Assembly (NCBI GenBank): GCA_900542015.1 | Contig: UQLY01000010.1 | Coordinates: 39,330 to 103,329, forward strand | Direction: 5' to 3' | Length of the DNA stretch: 64,000 bases | Source: an uncultured Lachnospiraceae bacterium | GTDB lineage: Bacteria > Bacillota > Clostridia > Lachnospirales > Lachnospiraceae | Shown here: one piece after another, positions 34,572 to 43,654 of the stretch | Position numbering within the stretch: position 1 is the stretch's first letter | Layout: each line of letters begins with the position of its first letter | The notes under the pieces: generated by a model | Seen by the model: the letters and a program-made list of their open reading frames with translations, nothing else | Databases searched by the model: none | Told to the model about the DNA's origin: nothing | Program-made: the position numbers and the translations under genes

Positions 34572-35354
34572 ATGTTACTTTTGTTTTTTCTGATTTGCTT
34601 TTTTGCTTCGGCTTTGGGAGGCATCTGCGGAATCGGCGGCGGCATTATCATCAAGCCGCTGTTGGACGCCTTTGGCGTGCTGGATGCGTCGGCGATCAGT
34701 TTTTTGTCCGGATGTACGGTTTTGTCCATGACGACCTATTCGGTGTTAAAGAGCCGCTTCGGCGGAAAATCCCATGTAGATCATAAGATCAGCTTTCCCC
34801 TTGCTGTAGGTGCGGCAGCGGGGGGAATTGCCGGGAAAAATATGATGACGGCTGTTCTGGGGCTTTTCGGCGACGAACGTAAGCTGGGACTTATCCAGGC
34901 GGTCTGTATGCTGGTCGTCACGGTTTTTACCCTGGTTTACACCGTCCGGAAAGAGAGGGTCAAAACCCTTAACATCAGAAATTTTGCGGCGTGCGTCCTG
35001 TTAGGCTTTGTATTGGGCATGTTGTCCTCCTTTTTGGGGATCGGCGGAGGTCCGCTGAATCTGGTGGTATTGTTTTATTTTTTCTCCATGCCGACCAAAA
35101 GCGCGGCGGAAAACTCCCTTTACATCATCTTTTTTTCCCAGTGCACGAATCTCGTGACCGGTCTTGTATCGGGGAATATTCCCGATTTTGATATAACGGT
35201 TCTTTGCGTTATGATCTTGGGAGGAATCCTCGGCGGAATAGCCGGACGCTTTTTAAACGGACGCCTGAAGGAGAAAACGGTGGACAGGCTTTTTATCCTG
35301 GTTATGGCTATGATGATCCTGATCAGCGTATATAATATTTTGAAATTTGCATGA
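34572..35354 (+). CDS. TauE/SafE family sulfite/organosulfur exporter
   Basis: This 260-residue membrane protein has about eight hydrophobic segments and two repeats of the family motif (GGICGIGGGIIIKPLL and LSSFLGIGGGPLNLVV). TauE/SafE proteins export sulfite, sulfoacetate or related anions. Set between a sulfatase and its maturase, it probably exports the sulfate- or sulfite-type product or a waste anion. Start ATG at 34572 follows AAAGGGAG at 15 bp after the sulfatase stop. Confidence 0.9.
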   Translation: MLLLFFLICFFASALGGICGIGGGIIIKPLLDAFGVLDASAISFLSGCTVLSMTTYSVLKSRFGGKSHVDHKISFPLAVGAAAGGIAGKNMMTAVLGLFGDERKLGLIQAVCMLVVTVFTLVYTVRKERVKTLNIRNFAACVLLGFVLGMLSSFLGIGGGPLNLVVLFYFFSMPTKSAAENSLYIIFFSQCTNLVTGLVSGNIPDFDITVLCVMILGGILGGIAGRFLNGRLKEKTVDRLFILVMAMMILISVYNILKFA

Positions 35355-35417
35355 CAGCCTGCGCTACAGCCCGTATGAACGTTTGCGCGGCGGTCTGCAT
35401 GACAGGGAGGGAATGGT

Positions 35418-36572
35418 ATGAGCCCTTTGGTTGTAATGATAAAGCCGGCTTCCGGCATGTGTAATATGAAATGCGACTATTGCTTCTATTGCGACGAGAT
35501 GGAAAAGCGCAGGCAGGCGTCTTACGGTTTTATGACCGAAGACACTTTAAAAAACATCATACGTAAAACGCTGACCGGGGCAAAGGAAAGCGTCTATTAT
35601 ATCTTTCAGGGCGGAGAGCCTACCCTGCGCGGAATTGCGTTTTTTGAAAAGTTTATAGAATACGAAAAGCAGTACAATAAAAATCATGTGCCGGTTTTTC
35701 ATTCCATACAGACCAACGGATACTGCATCGATGAGGAATGGTGTGCCTTTCTTGCAAGGAACGGGTTTCTGGCAGGGCTGTCCGTAGACGGCGTCAGGCA
35801 GACCCATGATCTGCACAGACACGACCAAAACGGAGGAGACACCTTTAAAGCGGTATTAAGGGCGGCGCGGCTGTTTGACCGCTACGGGGTGGAATATAAT
35901 ATTCTGACCGTCGTGACGGAAGCGGTGGCGCAAAATGTGGAAGCCGTCTATGGTTTTTATAAAAAAATGGGATGGAAATACCAGCAGTACATTGCCTGTA
36001 TGGAGCCTGCAGGCGCAGACGGCGGCGGTGCGGATGGCGGGAGTGCAAACGGCGGCGGCGGCTGCGCCCTGTCCGCGCCTTTGTACGGTCAGTTCCTGGT
36101 CAGGCTGTTCCGGCTCTGGTATTCGGACTGGGAAAAGGGAGAACAGGTCTATATCAGGCAGTTTGAAAATTATATCCAGAAGCTGATGGGAATGGTGCCG
36201 GAAGCGTGCGCCCACGCCGGCGTATGCAGCAGACAATATGCGGTGGAAGCGGACGGCAGTGTCTATCCCTGTGATTTTTATATGCTGGACGAATATTGTC
36301 TCGGCAATTTTAACCGCGACAGGCTGCCGGTTCTGGAAGAAAAGCGGAAGGAAATCCTTTTTTTGGAGGAATCCGAAAAGATCAGCGAGACATGTCTTAG
36401 CTGCAAATACTTTTCCCTTTGTCGTAGCGGGTGCCAGAGAAACCGCAGGCGGGAAGAGGAAACGGATACTTATATCAACCGTTTCTGCCGGGGATTCAGG
36501 TTGTTTTTTGACAACTGTACGGAGGATATGGTAAAAATATCCGAAGAGCTGCAAAAAGCGGCAAAACGATAA
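35418..36572 (+). CDS. Anaerobic sulfatase-maturating radical SAM enzyme
   Basis: This enzyme converts the sulfatase Cys to formylglycine without oxygen. The radical SAM cluster motif CNMKCDYC (Cys15, 19, 22) is at the N-terminus, and the SPASM auxiliary-cluster cysteines follow in CAHAGVCSRQYAVEADGSVYPC and CLSCKYFSLCRSGC. The 384-residue length is typical, but near residues 196-211 a low-complexity Gly/Ala/Asp/Asn stretch from a GC-rich imperfect repeat is inserted. GGGAGGGAA precedes the ATG. Its only evident substrate is the sulfatase at 33219. Confidence 0.92.
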   Translation: MSPLVVMIKPASGMCNMKCDYCFYCDEMEKRRQASYGFMTEDTLKNIIRKTLTGAKESVYYIFQGGEPTLRGIAFFEKFIEYEKQYNKNHVPVFHSIQTNGYCIDEEWCAFLARNGFLAGLSVDGVRQTHDLHRHDQNGGDTFKAVLRAARLFDRYGVEYNILTVVTEAVAQNVEAVYGFYKKMGWKYQQYIACMEPAGADGGGADGGSANGGGGCALSAPLYGQFLVRLFRLWYSDWEKGEQVYIRQFENYIQKLMGMVPEACAHAGVCSRQYAVEADGSVYPCDFYMLDEYCLGNFNRDRLPVLEEKRKEILFLEESEKISETCLSCKYFSLCRSGCQRNRRREEETDTYINRFCRGFRLFFDNCTEDMVKISEELQKAAKR

Positions 36573-36633
36573 AAAACGAAATAATTGAATAAAATATAGG
36601 GAAAAAGGTATACGGATAAAAGAAAATTATGGT

Positions 36634-36678
36634 ATCCGCAGACAGTTTGTGATATACTGTTTGCGGATTTATTTTATT
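36634..36678 (+). terminator. Terminator of the sulfatase operon
   Basis: ATCCGCAGACAGT (36634-36646) and ACTGTTTGCGGAT (36656-36668) pair over 13 bp with one G-U and a 9-nt loop, followed by TTATTTTATT. Confidence 0.75.
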
Positions 36679-36698
36679 GATAAAGCGAGGGAAACGGT

Positions 36699-37886
36699 AT
36701 GAGCTATACGGATTTGAGCAAAGATATCAAAAATCATTTGTATACTGCGATTATTCCTTTCTGGGAAGGGTTAAAGGACGAGGAATACGGCGGCTATTAC
36801 GGGCTGTTGGATTTTGACCTGCATTTGGACAGGAAAGCCGTCAAGGGCTGCATTCTGAATAACAGGATTTTGTGGTTTTTTTCAAACGGAGTGACGCGGC
36901 TGCAGGATCAATCGCTCCTGCCCTATGCGGACCACGCTTATGAATTTATGAAAAAATATTGTTTTGACAGGGAAAACGGAGGCGTATACTGGTCGTTAAA
37001 TTATGACGGTTCCGTCTTTGATTCCACGAAGCATACTTATAACCAGGCGTTTGCGGTGTATGCGCTTTCTTCTTACTATGAAGCAAGCGGGAAGGAAGAA
37101 GCGAAAGAACTTGCCTTTGAGCTGTTTGACTTAATCGAGAATACCTGCAGGGACGAAGGCGGTTATCTGGAAGCGTTTACGGTGGATTTCAAGCCGGAAT
37201 CCAACGAGAAGCTTTCGGAAAACGGCGTGATCGCCACTAGGACCATGAATACCCTTTTGCATGTGTTTGAAGCTTATACGGAGCTTTACCGGGTCACAAA
37301 GGACGAGAGGGTGGCGCAGAAGCTGAAGGAGATTTTGGACCGTTTTTATGAGGACGTTTATCATCCGGAAAGGCACAGGCTGGAAGTATTTTTCGATGAT
37401 TCCTACAAAAGCCTGATTGATCTGCATTCCTACGGACATGACATTGAGGCTGCATGGCTGATCGACCGCGGTCTTGAGGTGCTTCATGGCGTATTGGAGC
37501 CCGGCTATGTACAGAAAATCGCTTCCATGACTGCGGATATCGCGCAGAACGTGTTCCGGCTTGCCTATGACGGCAAAAGCCTTGTCTGTGAAAATGAAAA
37601 CGGCGTGGACAACCAGCTCCGTATCTGGTGGGTTCAGTGCGAGGCGATCATCGGATTTTATAACGAATATCAGAAGGACGCCGCCAAAACTGACTATGCC
37701 GATGCGGCTTGCGCGATCTGGGAGTATGTCAAGGAAAATCTGGTAGACAAGCGTCCGGGTTCCGAATGGCTGTCCGAGGTGGACGAGCATGGAGTGCCCG
37801 CAACGCGCAAACCCATTGTAGAGCCCTGGAAGTGCCCGTACCACAACGGCAGAATGTGTTATGAAATGATCGAGCGGATAAAATAG
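36699..37886 (+). CDS. N-acylglucosamine 2-epimerase family (cellobiose 2-epimerase type)
   Basis: This 395-residue (alpha/alpha)6-barrel protein has the family pattern: NNRILWFFSNG near residue 53, KHTYNQAFAVYALSSYY, RTMNTLLHVFEAY, SYGHDIEAAWLID (catalytic His region) and the C-terminal WWVQCEAIIGFYN, WKCPYHNGRMCYEM. These match cellobiose 2-epimerases, which invert C2 of the reducing sugar in beta-1,4-disaccharides or mannobiose. It is cytosolic. AAGCGAGG precedes the ATG. It follows the sulfatase-operon terminator by 30 bp and valS is 31 bp downstream. A link to the sulfatase locus would suit a sulfated saccharide substrate but is unproven. Confidence 0.88.
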   Translation: MSYTDLSKDIKNHLYTAIIPFWEGLKDEEYGGYYGLLDFDLHLDRKAVKGCILNNRILWFFSNGVTRLQDQSLLPYADHAYEFMKKYCFDRENGGVYWSLNYDGSVFDSTKHTYNQAFAVYALSSYYEASGKEEAKELAFELFDLIENTCRDEGGYLEAFTVDFKPESNEKLSENGVIATRTMNTLLHVFEAYTELYRVTKDERVAQKLKEILDRFYEDVYHPERHRLEVFFDDSYKSLIDLHSYGHDIEAAWLIDRGLEVLHGVLEPGYVQKIASMTADIAQNVFRLAYDGKSLVCENENGVDNQLRIWWVQCEAIIGFYNEYQKDAAKTDYADAACAIWEYVKENLVDKRPGSEWLSEVDEHGVPATRKPIVEPWKCPYHNGRMCYEMIERIK

Positions 37887-37917
37887 AAAAAGAACATAGA
37901 AGGAGTGTTAGGACATC

Positions 37918-40578
37918 ATGAGTAAGGAACTGGCAAAAACCTATGATCCTCACGGATTGGAGGATCGTATTTATGAAAAATGGCTGGAGAAGAAGTATTT
38001 CCACGCGGAAGTGGATTACAGCAAAAAACCGTTTACCATCGTCATTCCCCCGCCGAATATTACGGGACAGCTTCATATGGGACATGCACTGGACAATACG
38101 ATGCAGGATATTCTGATCCGTTTTAAGCGGATGCAGGGCTACAACGCGCTGTGGCAGCCCGGTACGGATCATGCCTCCATCGCCACCGAGGTTAAGATCA
38201 TCGAGAAGCTCAAGGAAGAGGGCATTGATAAGCATGACCTGGGCAGAGAGGGCTTTTTGGAGCGCGCCTGGGACTGGAAGAAGGAATACGGCGGAAGGAT
38301 TATCGAGCAGTTAAAGAAGCTGGGGTCCTCCTGCGACTGGGACAGGGAACGTTTTACCATGGACGAGGGCTGCAATAAGGCGGTTACCGAGGTTTTCTGC
38401 AAAATGCACGAAAAAGGCTGGATTTATAAGGGAGCCAGGATCATCAACTGGTGCCCTGTCTGCAATACCTCCATTTCCGATGCGGAAGTGGAATATGAGG
38501 ATCAGGCGGGTCACTTCTGGCATATCAAATATCCGCTGGTAGATGAAAACGGCAAGCCCAGCACTACGGAGTTTTTGGAATTTGCGACCACGAGACCCGA
38601 GACCATGCTCGGCGATACCGCGGTGGCGGTTCATCCCGATGATGAAAGATATACTTACCTGCACGGCAGACAGGTTTGGCTTCCCATTGTCAACAAACCG
38701 ATTCCCGTTGTAGAGGATACCTATGTAGATATGGAATTTGGTACCGGCGTCGTTAAGATTACGCCCGGTCATGACCCCAACGACTTTGAGGTAGGAAAAC
38801 GCCACAATCTGGAGATTATCAATATTTTAAACGATAACGCGACGATCAATGCAAACGGCGGCGTTTATGAAGGCATGGACCGCTACGAGGCGAGAGAAGC
38901 GATCGTAAAGGAGCTGGACAGACAGGGGCTGTTGGTAGAGATCGAGGATTACAGCCATAACGTAGGCACTCACGACAGATGCAAGACGACCGTGGAGCCC
39001 ATGGTCAAGGAACAGTGGTTCGTCAAAATGGACGAGCTGATCAAGCCTGCGGTGGAAGCCGTAAAGAACGGAGAAATCAAGCTGGTTCCCGAACGTATGC
39101 AGAAAACATATTTTAACTGGACGGACAATATCCGCGACTGGTGCATTTCCAGACAGCTTTGGTGGGGACACCGGATTCCCGCTTATTACTGCGACGAGTG
39201 CGGCGAGACCGTAGTGGCGAAGGAAATGCCTTCGGTCTGCCCGAAATGCGGCTGCACCCATTTTACCCAGGACCCCGATACGCTGGATACCTGGTTCTCC
39301 TCCGCTTTATGGCCGTTCTCCACATTGGGCTGGCCGGAGCAGACTGAGGATCTGAAATATTTCTATCCCACAGACGTACTGGTAACCGGATACGATATTA
39401 TTTTCTTCTGGGTAATCCGCATGATTTTCTCGGGTTATGAGCAGATGGGAGAGAAGCCTTTTAAGACCGTGCTGTTTCACGGTCTGGTCAGGGATTCCCA
39501 GGGACGCAAGATGAGCAAGTCCCTCGGCAACGGTATTGATCCGCTGGAGATCATTGATCAGTATGGCGCGGACGCTTTGCGGCTGACGTTAATTACCGGC
39601 AACGCACCGGGCAACGATATGCGTTTCTATTATGAAAGAGTCGAGGCTTCCCGCAACTTTGCCAACAAGGTATGGAATGCTTCCCGTTTCATTCTGATGA
39701 ATATGGAGGGCAAGGAAATCCCGGAGGATGCAAAAGAGCATCTGGAGCCTGTGGATAAATGGATCATCAGCAAGCTGAACAATCTGGTTAAAGAAGTGAC
39801 CGACAATATGGAAAAATATGAATTGGGTATTGCGGTACAGAAGGTATATGATTTTATCTGGGACGAGTTCTGCGACTGGTATATTGAAATGGTAAAACCG
39901 AGACTTTACAACAGCGACGATGCGGACAGCCAGAACGCTGCGCTTTATACCTTAAAGACGGTTCTCATTGACGCGTTGAAGCTGCTGCATCCCTATATGC
40001 CGTTTATTACGGAAGAGATTTTCTGCACGCTGCAGTCGGAGGAGGAATCCATTATGATTTCGTCCTGGCCCACAGCCGACGAGCAGAGAGCGTTTGCCAA
40101 AGAAGAAAAGGAAATTGAAGTTTTGAAAGAGGCGATCCGCGGGATACGTAACGTGCGTACCGGCATGAACGTACCGCCCAGTAGAAAAGCGCAGGTATAT
40201 GTGGTAACGGACAAAGCGGAGGTCGCGTCGATCTTTGAGGAAGGAAAGCTGTTCTTCGCGCCCCTTGCTTATGCCTCCGAGGTAATCGTTCAAAGCGACA
40301 AGACCGGCATTGCGGACGACGCGGTCAGCGTAGTGATCGAGAACGCTTCCGTCTATATGCCCTTTGCGGAGCTTGTGGATATCAAACAGGAAATTGAAAG
40401 GCTGGAAAAGGAAGAGAAGCGTCTGCAGGGCGAAATTGCCCGCAGCAACGGTATGCTGAATAACGAGCGGTTTGTGAGCAAGGCGCCCGCTGCGAAGGTG
40501 GAGGAAGAGAAAAACAAGCTCGCCAAGTATACCCAGATGATGAAACAGGTGCAGGAGAGGCTTGCAGCGTTAAAATAA
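37918..40578 (+). CDS. valS: Valine--tRNA ligase
   Basis: This class I synthetase of 886 residues has the HIGH motif as HMGH at residues 53-56, the KMSKS motif near residue 530, the CP1 editing domain between them, zinc-ligand cysteines (WCPVCN; CDECGE..CPKCGC) and a C-terminal coiled-coil arm of about 65 residues. AGAAGGAG lies about 11 nt before the ATG. No T-box leader fits in the 31-bp gap upstream, so it lacks the usual tRNA-sensing control of Firmicutes valS or depends on an upstream promoter. Confidence 0.98.
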   Translation: MSKELAKTYDPHGLEDRIYEKWLEKKYFHAEVDYSKKPFTIVIPPPNITGQLHMGHALDNTMQDILIRFKRMQGYNALWQPGTDHASIATEVKIIEKLKEEGIDKHDLGREGFLERAWDWKKEYGGRIIEQLKKLGSSCDWDRERFTMDEGCNKAVTEVFCKMHEKGWIYKGARIINWCPVCNTSISDAEVEYEDQAGHFWHIKYPLVDENGKPSTTEFLEFATTRPETMLGDTAVAVHPDDERYTYLHGRQVWLPIVNKPIPVVEDTYVDMEFGTGVVKITPGHDPNDFEVGKRHNLEIINILNDNATINANGGVYEGMDRYEAREAIVKELDRQGLLVEIEDYSHNVGTHDRCKTTVEPMVKEQWFVKMDELIKPAVEAVKNGEIKLVPERMQKTYFNWTDNIRDWCISRQLWWGHRIPAYYCDECGETVVAKEMPSVCPKCGCTHFTQDPDTLDTWFSSALWPFSTLGWPEQTEDLKYFYPTDVLVTGYDIIFFWVIRMIFSGYEQMGEKPFKTVLFHGLVRDSQGRKMSKSLGNGIDPLEIIDQYGADALRLTLITGNAPGNDMRFYYERVEASRNFANKVWNASRFILMNMEGKEIPEDAKEHLEPVDKWIISKLNNLVKEVTDNMEKYELGIAVQKVYDFIWDEFCDWYIEMVKPRLYNSDDADSQNAALYTLKTVLIDALKLLHPYMPFITEEIFCTLQSEEESIMISSWPTADEQRAFAKEEKEIEVLKEAIRGIRNVRTGMNVPPSRKAQVYVVTDKAEVASIFEEGKLFFAPLAYASEVIVQSDKTGIADDAVSVVIENASVYMPFAELVDIKQEIERLEKEEKRLQGEIARSNGMLNNERFVSKAPAAKVEEEKNKLAKYTQMMKQVQERLAALK

Positions 40579-40637
40579 TTGCAGACCGGCTGCGGCATAA
40601 TGCAGACTGACGGCAAAGCATAAAGGAGGGAATCCCT

Positions 40638-42098
40638 ATGGCGTATGATAAAAACATGACAAACGGTTTTCATGGAGTCGGCGATGGGGATTCCCTGTTT
40701 GACTTATATGACAAGACGCAGACCTATGTCAGGATTACGGAAGATGACAGGCAGGCGTGGCTTTACCTGATGCCCAGGGAGGACGGAAGCTCTTATACGA
40801 AGGAAGAGCTGGTAAAACTTTTGCATGAGCATGAGGTAACGGCGGGAATCAATGAGGACAACCTCATTGCCATGGCAAAAAAGAAGGTATATGAAAGAGA
40901 AATCAAGGTGGCGGAAGCTGTCGCGCCCATAGAGGGAAAGGACGGCTATTATGAATATTTCTTTGATTTAAACGGCAATACCAGACGACCGAAGATCAGA
41001 GAGGACGGCTCGGTGGATTATCAGAGCATGAACATGATCAACAATGTCAGGAAAGGAACCGTGCTTGCCAAATACCATCCCATGGAAGAAGGAACGCCCG
41101 GCAAAGACGTCAGAGGCTTTGAGATACCCGTAAGTCCCGTAAAAAATCTGCCGCCCTTACAGGGCAAGGGGATCGTGAGGGATTCCGAAGACGAAAACGT
41201 GTATCTTGCCGCCCAGGAGGGCAAGGTGGAGTATAAGGACGGGAAGATTACCTTAAACAACATCCACCAGATCAGCGGGGACGTGGATCAGATTATCGGC
41301 AAGGTGGAATTTTACGGAGACGTTCTGATTTCCGGGAATGTGGAAGCAGGAACGGTAATCCGCGCGGGAAAGAGCCTGACCATTGAGGGAACCGTGGAAG
41401 CGGCTAACCTGACGGCGGGCGGCGATATCATTTTAAAGAGGGGGATTCAGGGCAATCAAAAGGCGGTCGTTATGTGCAGAGGCACTCTGTTTGCCGACTT
41501 TATCGAGCATACTCAGGTAAAGGCGGGAGGAAATGTGGAAGCGAATATTATTCTAAACTCCCAGATTCAGGCGGAGGGTAAGGTAATCCTGACCGGCAGG
41601 AAGGGCACACTGATCGGCGGTAACGTCCATGGCGCCAGGGGGATCGACTGCAAAGAGCTCGGAAACGATGTGGAAGTAAAGACGATTGTACATGCGGGCG
41701 TGCTGCCCGATCTTTTGATACAGCAGAGAAAGCTCCAGAAAGAAGAGGAAGATTTAAAGGCGGAGCTGGAAGCGCTGATTCAGGAAGTAAAAACCATAGA
41801 GGTCAAGGTAAAGGCGGCGGGCGGTATCTCCGCCGCGATGCAAAAGCGGCTGAAATCGCTGCAGGAAGAAAAGCGGAAGCTGGATGAAAAAACAGGCGAA
41901 AACCGCGACAGGACGGCAAGGGTACTGCGCGATATCGAAAAATCCAAAGGAGCCAAGATCCGCATCGACGGCAACCTGTATAAAGGAACCGTCATTTGCA
42001 TCGACCAGTGCCGGATGCCTGTGGAAAACAACACGATGTATATGGAGTACCGCAATATTTCGGGCATGATCGCAGGCAGCGTGATTGTGAAGAACTGA
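40638..42098 (+). CDS. FapA-like (DUF342) polymer-forming protein
   Basis: This 486-residue protein has the DUF342 layout: an N-terminal alpha/beta region (about 1-110), a motif DGSVDYQSMNM, then a right-handed beta-helix (about 190-350, for example VEFYGDVLISGNVEAGTVI and LTIEGTVEAANLTAGGDI), and a coiled-coil segment (about 365-440) before a final beta strand pair. It has no signal peptide. Relatives are called flagellar assembly protein A, but no flagellar gene is near. A longer paralog with an added repeat array is at 61664. AAAGGAGG precedes the ATG. The role is unknown; cytosolic scaffold is a guess. Confidence 0.88.
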   Translation: MAYDKNMTNGFHGVGDGDSLFDLYDKTQTYVRITEDDRQAWLYLMPREDGSSYTKEELVKLLHEHEVTAGINEDNLIAMAKKKVYEREIKVAEAVAPIEGKDGYYEYFFDLNGNTRRPKIREDGSVDYQSMNMINNVRKGTVLAKYHPMEEGTPGKDVRGFEIPVSPVKNLPPLQGKGIVRDSEDENVYLAAQEGKVEYKDGKITLNNIHQISGDVDQIIGKVEFYGDVLISGNVEAGTVIRAGKSLTIEGTVEAANLTAGGDIILKRGIQGNQKAVVMCRGTLFADFIEHTQVKAGGNVEANIILNSQIQAEGKVILTGRKGTLIGGNVHGARGIDCKELGNDVEVKTIVHAGVLPDLLIQQRKLQKEEEDLKAELEALIQEVKTIEVKVKAAGGISAAMQKRLKSLQEEKRKLDEKTGENRDRTARVLRDIEKSKGAKIRIDGNLYKGTVICIDQCRMPVENNTMYMEYRNISGMIAGSVIVKN

Positions 42099-42157
42099 CG
42101 CGGCGGCTGCGTTCGGGTAAGAGAGAAAGCTGCGTGAGGAAAGACGGAGAAAAGGAA

Positions 42158-43492
42158 ATGACGGAAGGCGAGATAAAAGATTACCGGGCGGCGGAGCGTT
42201 TTTTATATGAGCTGCCCAAATTTACGTCCAAGAACAGCCTGGAGCATACGGCGGGATTGCTGGAGCGGATGGGCAATCCGGGGAAAGAGATTCCCAAAAT
42301 CCATGTGGCGGGCACCAACGGAAAGGGGAGCGTCTGCGCTTATCTGCAAAGCCTTTGCAGGGAAAGCGGCTGCAGGGTGGGAGGTTTTATATCCCCCCAT
42401 CTGGTCACCATGCACGAAAGATTTCTGATTAACGCAAAGCCCGTGGACGACGACCTTTTTATGCAAAGCTTCGGATATGTAAAAAGGATTGCGGATGCGG
42501 CGGGAAAGGAAGGAATTTCTTATCCGACTTTTTTTGAGTTCTTATTTCTGATGGGAATGGATATCTTTGAAAAGGAACAGGTCAAAGTGCTTGTGCTGGA
42601 AACGGGTCTGGGAGGCAGGCTGGACGCGACCAACGTCTTTGATAGAAAAGACGTCTGCGTCATTACGGCGATCGGACTGGATCATTGCAAGTACCTCGGA
42701 AATACAAAAGAGGAGATCGCAGGGGAAAAAGCGGGCATCATCAAAAGCGACACGCTTGTCACATATCCGGATAAGGTAAAGAGCGTATCGGCGGTAATCG
42801 AAAGCAAATGCGCCGAAACGGGCGCTGTTTCCGTACCGTTGACAAAAAAGGAGTATTCTGTAGAAAAAATAAAACATAAAAGCATTGATTTTTCCTATAA
42901 ATCCCGATATTATAATTATATTAGTCTTACTGCGTCCACAAATGCGCTGTATCAGGTTGAAAATGCGGCGTTGGCGCTGCGCGCCTTTGAATTGTTTGAA
43001 GAAAAGCACAATATGACACCGCTGTCGGCGGATAAAATCAGACATGCAATCGCCGCTACGGTATGGGAAGGCAGGATGGAAGAGGTGCTTCCCGACGTGT
43101 ATTTTGACGGCGCCCACAATGAAAACGGCATAGAGGCGTTTTTGGAGTCGGTCGGCGCTATGGAAGTGGAAGGAAAACGGATTTTGTGTTTTTCGGCGGT
43201 GGAGGATAAGGATTACGGACAGATGATTTCCATGCTGGGAGAGAGCGGATTGTTTTCTCATGCCGCAGTAGTGGAAATGGAAGAGGCGAGGGGAACGACC
43301 CTTGCCGAATTGGAAGCACATTTTTCCCGATATGACTGCTGGGACGTCCGCTATATGAGGGGAGCGGAGGAAGGGCTGAAGCAATGCCTTTTGTGGAAAA
43401 ATCCCGGGGACGCGGTCTTTATCGTGGGTTCGTTATATTTGGTCGGCTGTATGAAGGCTGTGTTAAGGAGGAAGCAACATGATCAATTTTGA
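42158..43492 (+). CDS. folC: Folylpolyglutamate synthase / dihydrofolate synthase
   Basis: This ATP-dependent Mur-ligase family enzyme adds glutamate to folates. The 444-residue protein has the P-loop HVAGTNGKGSVCAYL near residue 49, the folate-binding SPHLVTMHERFLIN segment, ETGLGGRLDATN with the carbamylated-Lys region, GLDHCKYLG, and the C-terminal domain starting around FDGAHNENGIEAF. The ATG at 42158 follows GGAGAAAAGGA; an in-frame extension back to 41996 overlaps the FapA-like gene and is not conserved. It overlaps the next small gene by 14 bp. Confidence 0.95.
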   Translation: MTEGEIKDYRAAERFLYELPKFTSKNSLEHTAGLLERMGNPGKEIPKIHVAGTNGKGSVCAYLQSLCRESGCRVGGFISPHLVTMHERFLINAKPVDDDLFMQSFGYVKRIADAAGKEGISYPTFFEFLFLMGMDIFEKEQVKVLVLETGLGGRLDATNVFDRKDVCVITAIGLDHCKYLGNTKEEIAGEKAGIIKSDTLVTYPDKVKSVSAVIESKCAETGAVSVPLTKKEYSVEKIKHKSIDFSYKSRYYNYISLTASTNALYQVENAALALRAFELFEEKHNMTPLSADKIRHAIAATVWEGRMEEVLPDVYFDGAHNENGIEAFLESVGAMEVEGKRILCFSAVEDKDYGQMISMLGESGLFSHAAVVEMEEARGTTLAELEAHFSRYDCWDVRYMRGAEEGLKQCLLWKNPGDAVFIVGSLYLVGCMKAVLRRKQHDQF

Positions 43493-43625
43493 GGAAGAGT
43501 TGAAGAAATTTCATCCGAGCCTGGAGATCGAGCAGGCGGAGGAAGCCATATACAATCAGGATTTGACGGATATGGCGGATTTGTTGGTAAATGTCATTAA
43601 GGAAACAAAGGAAGAGGAAAAATAG
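43479..43625 (+). CDS. Small conserved-looking acidic protein, 48 residues
   Basis: An ATG at 43479, inside the end of folC, follows a perfect AAGGAGG and opens a 48-codon frame (starts MINFEEELKKFHPSLEIE, ends KETKEEEK) with a TAG at 43623. The protein is acidic and helical, with no membrane segment. The strong ribosome site, the 14-bp overlap typical of translational coupling and the helix-rich composition support a real gene. It is below the length usually reported. Function unknown; it lies between folC and a zinc-ribbon/TPR protein gene. Confidence 0.75.
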   Translation: MINFEEELKKFHPSLEIEQAEEAIYNQDLTDMADLLVNVIKETKEEEK

Positions 43626-43654
43626 TACGGAACGGATAGGATAGGAGTATTGCC

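Noticed and set aside
36001..36062. GGCGGC-rich stretch considered as a CRISPR or satellite array
   Set aside because: It is in frame inside the maturase gene, has no spacer structure and is too short. No CRISPR array was seen anywhere in the window.
37887..37917. Possible T-box leader before valS
   Set aside because: Only 31 bp separate the genes, too short for a T-box, and no T-box sequence was seen upstream.
41996..42157. Longer N-terminus for folC
   Set aside because: The extension overlaps the FapA-like gene, has no ribosome site and does not resemble FolC; the ATG at 42158 is well supported.
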